Below, piece by piece: positions 53,501 through 62,104 of a stretch of DNA of 64,000 nt. The stretch is from assembly GCA_029204225.1 (NCBI GenBank), contig CM055108.1, positions 15,774,722-15,838,721 on the forward strand, given 5' to 3'. Numbering within the stretch: position 1 is the first letter of the stretch; each line of letters starts with the position of its first letter. Under the pieces are notes generated by a model that made no database searches, had not been told where the DNA came from, and saw only the letters and a list, made by a program, of their open reading frames with translations. This stretch comes from Diphasiastrum complanatum. Taxonomy: Eukaryota > Streptophyta > Lycopodiopsida > Lycopodiales > Lycopodiaceae. Position numbers and translations under genes: made by a program.

Positions 53501-54055
53501 AAGGTCCCCCTCTGAGATGGTCCTGCCAACGGACCTTTGCCTGGCCGCGCCCATACAAATCGATCACAGAATCAGCCCACATAGGACAACCCTCCAACTA
53601 TCCGTGCTTTCACCATTAAGCAGCACATTGTCTCAGTCACGCCCCACCACTTTTTGGTCGATAGCCCTTATAGCTAAACGATCGACAACTATCCCGCACC
53701 GGCAGCTAACCACCCGTGCTTTACACCAGAATTCGAGCAGCATCTCTGTATCAATGGTTAACCCGTACAGTTCGAATATGTCGTCCCGCACCCCACAAGG
53801 CAAAGACCGTGCTTACACCAACCTAATGGCAGCACACTACCTCATCTGTCCTACGTGCAGACAGCGCCAGGCCCGAACCGCAAAAATTGACCGTGCTTAC
53901 ACCTCAAGGGCAGCACCTTGACTCATCAAGTCCCCCGTTCTGCTGACCACCCCGACCCGTGTTTACACTGTGGGCAACACCTTGCACAACAGTTGTCTTG
54001 ATGAACCCGAAACCGTGGCCATTTCTGTGAGATCCGCATAGCTGACCGGCCAGTC

Positions 54056-54068
54056 GGCTCTGATACCA
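54056..54068 (-). other. tRNA-Met primer-binding site, block B minus LTR
   Basis: The minus strand reads TGGTATCAGAGCC; the flanks are the same as in block A. Confidence 0.85.
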
Positions 54069-55810
54069 CATGTAGCGCAGGCATCCCAAAGGGAGCCGGG
54101 AACCACGACTTAGCTTCCCAGCCTTCAACTCTTGCCATCCAAACCCACTTGACATACAAGCAGCCAACTCGCCAACAATGATCAGACTTAACCAACTTGG
54201 AGTTCCGAAAACCAACATTGAGATCCAACCTGGCACCATGCCAGATCGGGGGTCTCGATGTGGGTGACTTCCCTCCAACCAAGCCGTCCGACATACATCA
54301 AACTTAACCAACTCGAAGCTTCGTTACAAACGAGTAACATCCATTCCAGGCAAGCGGTCTGACTTACATCAGACTTAACCAACTGAAAGCTTTGTCATGA
54401 GCGCTGGAAGCCAACCTGGCGCCACGCCAGACTGCACAACCATAAACAGGTAACTTCCACCCAAGCAAGCCATCCAACTCAACCGACAGGTTAGAGCCCA
54501 TTCCCCAAGAGCTTAACCCATTCACGTTCATGCAAGAGACACTCAGAACCACAAGCCACGACAGATATGGAGACAACCAGTTCCTGGACCAAATGGTCCC
54601 GACAGCATACCGTTGGCGCCACGGACCGAATGGTCCCGACGGCATACCGCTGGCGTCCCGGGATACGACCCTCAGCTATGTGCTAACTTAAAAATTTTGA
54701 AGCGGTCTTACAGCTGGCGCTTTTACCAAACACTAAAAACCAGAAGGTAATCAGAGTCAGTTTGAGAAAAATCCCACTTTATTGATAAATCTGAGAAGGT
54801 TACATTTCAAGTGTGTGACCGACCCTAGTCTCCGAGGTGCTAGCATGCCAAGGCGAGAGCCATGACAACATTCCAGCAAGGGAGGCCTTATGTTGTAAAG
54901 CTGACTCAGGTGCACCCAATGTGCACTGTAAGACTCTAAGAGGTGACACTCCCTAAGGTCCCAGAGCAAGTTAGAACGTCGCGGACTGAGCCTCCGACCT
55001 GTGGTGAGCCAGTCAAGTAGTCGCAAGTCATGAGCTAGCTCTGGAGCTCGAGTCATGGCCTAGTCAGGAAGCAAGTTGATTTTGCCACCGGAACGGCTCC
55101 CGGGACCCATGTCCGGGAGCCAGACTGATTCTGCCAGGCTTGCCAGGCTTAATCAGCAAAATAAAAACTAAGTTCCAAAAAGCGTGCTTTACCAGAAAGC
55201 ACTATGTTTCAGAACAGAGGGGGTGCGTCGAATCACAGCAGAACTATAGGGGGAGTCCGGCAGACAGAAACTTGGGCAGCTCAACCAGCGCCAGGAATCC
55301 AGTCGCCAAGTCTCAGCTCCTTCTACCAGCACAAGCCAGGCACAATGCCCAGCACGTGTTGGTGGCCCCGAGACCGGTCAGTCTATGTATGAATGTAACC
55401 TCTTCCAAATCTAATAAAGTTGATCCTTGGGGATGATTACCATTTCTGTTTCGCCTCCGGGACTGGTCCAAGTGGAAGGACCCTTACTACAACCTTTTTG
55501 TGTCGCTGGCGCCTAAGGGTCCCTGTCATCGACATGGGGCTTGCCGCTATGCCAATCGGTCAGTTTGGCGACCACTATGCCTTGGGTTTCATGTGTGGCT
55601 TGTCTTTGCCTTTGGTTACCTTTTGGGGACGGATTCTGAGTTGGCTTTCGGGTTGGTTGGGATTCTAGTTTTTTTAAGTCTGAATGGTTAAGCTTGTTAC
55701 GTTTCTGAGTTGGCTTTTACGTAAGTGCATGATGGATGAATGTTAGACTTAAGCACGTGTTGGGGAAACTGCTCAAGTCCCAGCGCCCTTTGAGGCGCCG
55801 GCGCAACATG

Positions 55811-55823
55811 TGGTATCAGAGCC
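55811..55823 (+). other. tRNA-Met primer-binding site of the plus gypsy element
   Basis: TGGTATCAGAGCC follows GCGCAACATG. The leader and the protease/reverse transcriptase remnant lie downstream on the same strand. Confidence 0.88.
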
Positions 55824-55898
55824 GACTAGCCGGTCAGCTACGCAAGTCTCACAGGGAGGGCCACGTTTTGGGATTTGTCAGGACAACTGTTGCGCAAG

Positions 55899-56283
55899 GT
55901 GCTGCCCACAGTGTAAGCACGGGTGCGTCCACGGTCGGGTGGTCGGCAGAACGGGGGACTTGATGAGTCAAAGTGTTGTCCTCGAGGTGTAAGCACGGTC
56001 AGTTCTCACGGTTCGGGCCTGGCGTTGTCTGCACGTAGGACGGATGAGGCAAAGTGCTGCCTAGGTAGGTGAAAGCACGGTCTGTACCTTGTGGGGTGCG
56101 GGGCGACATATTCGAACTGTATGGGTTAACCATTGATACAGAGATGCTGCTCGAATTCGGGTGTAAAGCATGGGTGGTTAGCTGCCGGTGCGGGATAGCT
56201 GTCGATCGTTTAGCTATAAGGGCTATCGACCAAAAAGTGGTGGAGCGTGACTGAGGCAATGTGCTGCTTAATGGTGAAAGCAC
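55899..56283 (+). repeat. Array of five GTGCT..AGCAC stem-loop repeats in the gypsy leader
   Basis: Stems: GTGCT/AGCAC at 55899-55920, GTGTT/AGCAC at 55973-55996 (one G-T wobble), GTGCT/AGCAC at 56054-56078, ATGCT/AGCAT at 56144-56171 and GTGCT/AGCAC at 56261-56283. Starts are 74-117 bp apart. Loops differ, but the 5-bp stems pair in each. Similar arrays occur in the block A plus leader (from 51593) and, inverted, at about 53590-54000. Confidence 0.75.
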
Positions 56284-56559
56284 GGATGGTTGGATGGATG
56301 TTTCCCCGTGGGCTAATTCTGTGATAGATTTGTGTGGGCGCGGCTAGGCAAAGGTCCTACGTCCGGTCTCAAGGGGAATGTGACTTGAGAGGGATCCTTT
56401 GTTTAGCTTTGGTTGGTATGTTCGTTTGTGGTGTGCCTGCCTGGACCTGAATTATCCCTGACTACTTGTTTTGATCCAGGTGATCTGATCTAGTTGGGAG
56501 TTGTGAGAGGAGCTTACATTTATGAGTGGATGACACACAAGTATGGAAAGGAACTTCCA

Positions 56560-57258
56560 TGGGGCAACCCCCAAGATTGGTTCAAGATTGTTATTCTTAT
56601 CAGGAAAGATCGCGGAGAGGAAGTCAGATTTCATATCGACTCCGGAGCTTCACATAACTATATGTCAAGGAGCGTAGTGGAACAATTCAACTTGCCGACC
56701 AGGAATGTTACATCTACTCTCAAGGTAGAAATAGTGAAGGGAGCACTAGATACAGACAAAGCGACATTGAACATCCCAGTGCAGATTGGAAGATGGAAGG
56801 CTAAACTTAGCTTTGTGATTTTAGAGATGGATGCCTTCGATGTGATTTTGGGCCTCCCTTGGTTAAATGAACACTGTATTGCAGTTTTGGGTAGGAGCTC
56901 AAACTTGGTCCTATTGGATTATAAGGGACAAATCTGCGTGACAAAAGCCCTGCCCGGAGGAAATGCTAAGGATACCGATATTGAACAAAATTTGGTTGCA
57001 GCATTAGCGATGAAAAGAATGGCGAAAGGGAAAAGGTCAAAGTGCTTTCTTTGCATCTGCCGAGAAGTCCCAGAAGGGAAAAGCGTGCGACAAGAAAACT
57101 TGCCAAAAGAAGTGGCAGATCTGCTAGAAGAATTTAGCGATGTGTTCCCGGAGGAACTCCCAGCTAAGCTACCTCCTCGAAGACCAGTGGACCATAAAAT
57201 TGAGTTGGTACCAGGAACAGAGCCAACTTCACGAGCACCCTATAGAATGTCACAATAG
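56560..57258 (+). pseudogene. Gypsy aspartic protease and link to reverse transcriptase
   Basis: The frame reads VRFHIDSGASHNYMSRSVVE, FVILEMDAFDVILGLPWL and LVLLDYKGQI, a retropepsin-like domain with DSGA at the active site and DVILGLPWL near its end. The next 80 residues (LEEFSDVFPEELPAKLPPRR, HKIELVPG) are the classic link to gypsy reverse transcriptase. A TAG at 57256-57258 interrupts it. The first about 30 codons from 56494 do not resemble gag. Confidence 0.88.
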
Positions 57259-57261
57259 GAG

Positions 57262-58151
57262 TTGGCGGAATTGAAACGACAACTTGGTAAATTGATAGAC
57301 AAAGGTTTTATTAGACCTAGCGCTTCACCTTTTGGAGCCCCAGTGTTGTTCGTGGAAAAGGCGGACAAAACTCTTCAAATGTGTGTGGATTATCGCATGC
57401 TTAACAAGAGTACCATCAAGAACAGTACCCCATGCCTAGAATTGATGACCTATTCGACCAACTCAAACATGCCAAATGCTTTAGCCGAATAGATCTCAGA
57501 TCTGGATATCATCAAATTCGAATAGCTAAAGGTGATGAGGACAAAACGACATTTCGAACGCGGTACGGGAGTCACGAGTTCCTGGTGATGCCATTCGGTC
57601 TAACAAACGCACCAGCCACTTTTTGCACTTTGATGAACAATATATTTCAAGACTGCCTGGATGAATTTGTCATTGTGTACATCAATGACATATTAGTATT
57701 TAGCCGGAACCTTAAAGATCACATTAAACATTTAAGGACAGTTCTCCAATGACTGAGGAGGAACTGCTTGTTCGCGAAAAGAGAGAAATGTGAGTTTGTG
57801 GTGAAGGAAGTTGACTTCCTTGGACATGTTATAGGCCACGGACAGATTCGAATGGATCCTAAGAAGATCAAGGCTATCTTGGATTGGCTAGCACCTAAAA
57901 CTGTTCATGGCATCAAATCCTTTGTGGGCTTATGTAACTTTTACAGGAGATTCATTGAGGCATTTAGCAAAATTGTGGCACCACTGTTGGAGCAGACCAA
58001 GACTCATCTGAAGATGACATGGACACCGGAATGTGAAGCAGCGTTCCAAGAACTAAAACGACGGATCACTCAAGAACCCATCCTTGCCTTACCGGACTTT
58101 AGGGCCAAGACAGGGAAAAGGCCTTGGTACCTCTTGACCGGGTTATTCTGA
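57262..58151 (+). pseudogene. Gypsy reverse transcriptase (RVT_1), catalytic residue altered
   Basis: Frame pieces 57262-57430, 57432-57752 and 57768-58151 carry [83 protein letters not shown] and FYRRFIEAFSKI. The normal YIDD catalytic box is YIND, so one of two metal-binding Asp residues is lost. A shift near 57430 and a TGA near 57750 break the frame. After ALPDFRAKTG the homology ends before RNase H. Confidence 0.9.
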
Positions 58152-58215
58152 GGAGAATGATATATGCGCAGTATAGTTCCTAGCTTTGTTTTTGCCTCTA
58201 CTTCATTGCACTTAA

Positions 58216-58443
58216 TTTTGGTTCATTGTTAGAATTGGAAAAAGAAAAGAAAAGGAAGCTCTGATCGAAAAATATGGCAGGTTAATGGCCAAGGTAGAGC
58301 ATGATTTGGTTCCACATTTGAGAACATCACAAAGAATCCAAAGAGTAATGGATCTTAACGACATGCAAACTAAAGCCGGGATAGTACACCCACTTGCACC
58401 CTTGCTATCCACCTTGGAAGAGAATTCCAATGATCCAATATGA
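58216..58443 (+). other. Exon-like open segment of unknown origin
   Basis: A T-rich tract ending TTCATTGTTAG, a good 3' splice site, is followed by an open frame to TGA (58441-58443). It encodes a basic stretch and then a KYGRLMAKVEHDLVP-like and GIVHPLAPLLSTLEEN-like sequence. I do not recognise it. It directly follows the broken gypsy end, so it may be a captured gene exon. Confidence 0.35.
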
Positions 58444-58495
58444 AATTTCGACGAAAGGTAGCCCTTCTCCATGTTCTCCAATCTTCGTAAGCCTT

Positions 58496-58930
58496 ACTCT
58501 GATACCAATATAAGGGAAGCTCTCTAAGATCCTGCTTACAAGACAAAACACGATAGAAAACACACTATGGAGCAACCACCCAACCAAGTAGAAGCAACCA
58601 ATCAACTCTAGAAGCTTCACCCCCAAGCCAAGGAATAAGAAGCATGAATGTAGAGTGAAACCCTGGCAATGAATCAATGACCACAATGAGGAGTAGGGCG
58701 AGTTTGGCCTCAATATATAGAGCCAAAAGCAACATGGGCACATGGCCATGCATAGCCCTAAGTTCCCTATACATAGATTCACCTAGAATAGGGTCCTAAG
58801 CATGGACCAACTATTCATAGAATTGTTATTGATAACTCTACACATGCATACACTATCTCATACCTTGTCTAAACTCCATTTAGTGTGTTTTGGGCCTCAC
58901 AAGGATATTAGTTATTTTCGGGTCACATTC
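58496..58930 (-). mobile_element. Possible minus-strand LTR with a variant primer site
   Basis: ACTCTGATACCA (58496-58507) on the plus strand is one base from the usual inverted primer-site word; CATATAAGG-like sequence follows, and the GC content is typical of LTRs here. At 58948-59160 minus-strand gag/leader-like sequence resembling 8.10-8.19 kb lies on the wrong side for a simple element. Weak. Confidence 0.35.
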
Positions 58931-58947
58931 AGTATGATGTGACATAA

Positions 58948-59160
58948 CTAACAACTTGATTTACTGGAGTACCGTGTATCCAAGACTAGGAGTATACTAA
59001 ATTGATCTACAAAAGATCCAATCTGCATATGCAAGAAATTCAATTTTTGGGTAGAAGTCAATCTAGCATGCTCTAGCATTGATATCTTCACCAAATCCTT
59101 GATAGATGTGATTGATCCATTCATAACCTGCAAGATAATGACTTGATCAGAGCATTGACT
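58948..59160 (-). pseudogene. Copia leader/gag scrap related to 8.10-8.19 kb
   Basis: The minus strand encodes QVMNGSITSIKDLVKIS, resembling the segment after the primer site at 8177 (QVMKEKIIFINDLVNIV). The DNA words also match. It then continues with LTSTQKLNFLHMQIGS. Only the first part of a gag is present. Confidence 0.5.
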
Positions 59161-59279
59161 ATAGTAGATCTTCCTCGATGATTGGAAGTTAGATGATTAG
59201 TACTTTGAAAGTTGACATTCATCTACTTGATTAACTACATTTGTCTTGTAGTAGGTAGTCATCGTTTTTGCCAGTGAGT

Positions 59280-59760
59280 TATGTACAGAGGTAGGTGGAT
59301 ATCAACATCGCGACGTGGGTCGAATTTCCGAGTTCATAGTACAAAGGGTCAGAATTTTACAAAGTCTCAAAAAATATACACTGGTTCAAAAAATATACAC
59401 TGGTTCGAAAAATTCAGAATAGATCTGAACTAAAAACACGATTCGAAGGAGCTCAAAAAAGTTAGAGTAGATCCAAAGCGAACATTGTTTGAAGGTGCTC
59501 GAAAAAGTTAGAACAGTTCCGAACTGAACACGGTTCAAAGGCCCTCGGAAAAGTTAGAATAGATCCGAACTGAACACGGTTCGAAGGCACTCGAAAAAGT
59601 TAGAACAGATCCGAACTGAACAAGTTTGGAAAAATTAGAACGGATCCGAACTGAACACGTTCAGTAAATCTCACTTTGATGATATTAACATTGGGTCGAA
59701 AAAATTTGAATAGAGTAGAGTTTTTGAACATCTATACAAACTTCAAGGCGGTCTTCCTTC
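59280..59760. repeat. Repeat related to 31.09-31.40 kb, with a 46-bp tandem array
   Basis: GACGTGGGTCGAATTTCCGA and AAAAATATACACTGGTTC match the 31-kb copy. Within it, GAAGG(N)4CTCGAAAAAGTTAGAA units start at 59445, 59491, 59537 and 59583 (46 bp apart), with a shortened fifth to about 59665. Each contains GATCCGAACTGAACACGG. Confidence 0.88.
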
Positions 59761-59827
59761 TCTTTTTTGTTGGTTTTTTTTTAAGAATAGATATAAACAA
59801 GGATTTTTTAGGATGCTCATTACCTAA

Positions 59828-62083
59828 ATGAAATTGGGCTTGAGCATGAATTCCAACACATCATTGCCCAGCCTCACCTATGACAGAAACAAGCATCAGG
59901 CAAGGCTGACAACACCCAGATTACCACATGAGCCCCGCCTATGTCGTGCCATAGTTGAAGCAACCATGGATTCGACACCTGACGTCCATCCCCACAGATT
60001 GGTTCGAACGCCGGGTGCATATTCCCTAGAAAGCTCGTCGTATACCTTCATTCCATCCTCGCTATGTTGACAAATGATGTAGGCGATGATAGGTCCAGTA
60101 TAGAGAGATCCTTGATGGCCATCAATTTGAAAGCCTTATTGGGATTGAAACAATACTCGTCGAAGCACAGATCCCATCTGGTTTCCAAATATTAAAATAT
60201 TGAAATATTAAGATATTAAAATATTAAAAAATCATAAAAATTTAATAAATCTAAAAATAAAAGATTTAAGAATAAAATTTAAAGAACGATATAAAAAAAT
60301 AGAAACAAAAAATAAAATACAAAATTTAAAATAAATTAAAAAAATAAAAAATTCTAAACCCCTTAGCATCAGTCAGGATAGTCTCCACATTATAATAGGC
60401 TTCCAAAACAATGGGATCTAGAGAATTAGCCGTGTTGGCAGGAAATGGTTGAGGGCTCTTGTAAAATTGATGGTTGTGTCCCAACCATACTGAAAAGTGA
60501 CGAGTGGCCAATTACAGGCTCCGACCCTCCTAGCTACCATTGTCTTTGCTCTGGAAATGTTGCGCTTCAGGTCCTTGAGTGATCCCTCGTTGGTTTTGAG
60601 AGCATCGCGTTCAAACTGAAACTTGAGCACTAAGTGTTGGCGGTCTGCTTGGCAGGTCTGTTGGGCTTGCTTTTCTGCATCTAGCTTAGCCTTTAGGTCT
60701 TGCACATGCTTGTCTTATTGGTGAGCCACTTGATTTGCTTTATTGAGTTGGTCCTAAATGGCTTGGACCTGGGCTCTCTCTCTCTTTTTGCAACTGCAAG
60801 ATCTGATCAGTTAGAGCCTGCAACATTTACCCTGCCATCATCTGGCCATGAGATTGCTCAATTGCTCGTTTAGTGCGAATTTGGTAGAGTTGTTGTTGGA
60901 GGCTGATTAAAGCAGTCCAACAACCCAATGCTTGAGCATCTCAGCTGGCCCGAGAAGGCTTGGGTTGAGTGGGGGCGGGAGTTGTGTGTTTAGAGAGATG
61001 GTCGTGATGGTGGGAATGGTGGCGGTGGCAATGGCAGTGATGAGGGGGTGGCGAGAGTAGTGATGGTAGATACAGTGATTAGTTGGATCTGAGAGGATGT
61101 GAGGGGAAGGGTGATAGTAATTGAGGGGGATGTGGTGATGGCGAGGGTCGTAATTGAAAAAGAAATGGAGGTTGTGACGGATGATGGGATGGGTGAAGTA
61201 ATGGAGGGTCTGATCGGGCTAGAGGTAGGAGATGTGGTAATGACAATGGGGGAGGTGTGGCTAGGGCTCGTGCAAGCATGGCTCGTATAGGCGAAGATGG
61301 GTGGCGGAGATGGAGACATGGTGAATATCGACGACTGTTGGTGAGCCTTGAGTTGCGTGATCGTATCTGTTGGGTGTGCTTGGGAAGGGCCGACTACTTG
61401 GGTGTCATGAGTAGGTGTTTGGACAACTAGATTCTCGAGATGGGCAATGGCCAGGGCTGTGAGTAGACCACTACAAGTAATCGGTTTGGGCATTTGAAAA
61501 CCACTTGAAGTTCTTTGATCAATACTAAAGCCCAATCGTAAATGGTATTCGGGTCGTCCATCATGATCACCATGAGCACAATGAGTTGGGATACAAGTAG
61601 GGCACGGTGTGATCTCATGATGAGGGTGGCAGACATGAAGTCTATGGCCTCACAAAAATTTCTGATCTAAGGGATCAGGTACCCATCATTGGTTTTTCTC
61701 TTGGCATCAACGCAATCAAGGTGGAAAAAAGAAAAACCATGGAACTTGACTAGAGCACGAGTTTGCGGTAGAAAAGAGGTGTGGAGAATGTTGAGGGTGG
61801 TTACCACCAACTCAGGATCAAGGGAGACGTCATAGTCCTGACCCTTGTGAGCGACCGTGAAGTGGTCGGTGTCGAAGGTGGCAAAGGCCTGGTGGACAAT
61901 AGTGATGTCTTGGGTAAGTGGGATCTCCATGGATGCTAGGCCTATGGCAGATAGAACCGTGATGCAGCCGCTGGTGCGAAGGGCTCTGATTTCTTGCTCG
62001 GTTAGCATTGGCAAGATCACATATTGGGGTGCGTGCGAATGGGGTTCAGCGGGCGACTTGTGGAGAAGTCTCTCCCTCCTCAC
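59828..62083 (-). pseudogene. Decayed multi-part minus-strand gene, transposon-like, not identified
   Basis: Open pieces in order: 62083-61667 (LTEQEIRALRTSGCITVLSA, LDPELVVTTLNILHTSF), a TAG near 61664, then 61636-61427, then a Ser/Thr/Pro-rich piece 61535-60990, a coiled-coil Lys/Gln/Glu-rich piece 60705-60418, and at about 60190-60070 FDEYCFNPNKAFKLMAIKDL. The layout (folded N-terminal part, Pro/Ser/Thr linker, coiled coil) resembles extra frames of plant gypsy elements, but I cannot name the family. Stops and shifts separate the pieces. Confidence 0.45.
60185..60355. repeat. AT-rich (ATATTAAA)n-like low-complexity tract
   Basis: AATATTGAAATATTAAGATATTAAAATATT words are followed by A-rich sequence with AAAATAAAA runs. 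It interrupts the minus-strand multi-part gene between its last two pieces, where it could be an insertion or intron. Confidence 0.8.
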
Positions 62084-62104
62084 GATCAGGAAGGGTTGAG
62101 GTAG

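Larger units (their letters stand above)
53510..56290. mobile_element. Gypsy LTR block B: head-to-head LTRs with both leaders
   Basis: From left: minus leader (about 53510-54055), minus primer site (54056-54068), minus LTR (to about 55000), plus LTR (to about 55806), plus primer site (55811-55823) and plus leader to about 56290. Compared with block A, the shared part is offset by 4098 bp on the left and 4306 bp on the right; block B has about 208 bp extra near 54500-54707. The minus leader is a close inverted copy of the plus leader, although the LTRs themselves are quite diverged. Poly(A) signals lie at 54777-54783 (minus) and 55413-55419 (plus). Confidence 0.77.
56494..58151 (+). mobile_element. 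Ty3/gypsy element remnant, internal region without gag
   Basis: After the leader comes a protease and then a reverse transcriptase; gag with its zinc knuckle is missing, and RNase H, integrase and 3' LTR are missing too. The loss of gag must lie around 56450-56580. Coding ends near 58115 at the junction with unrelated sequence. Confidence 0.88.
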
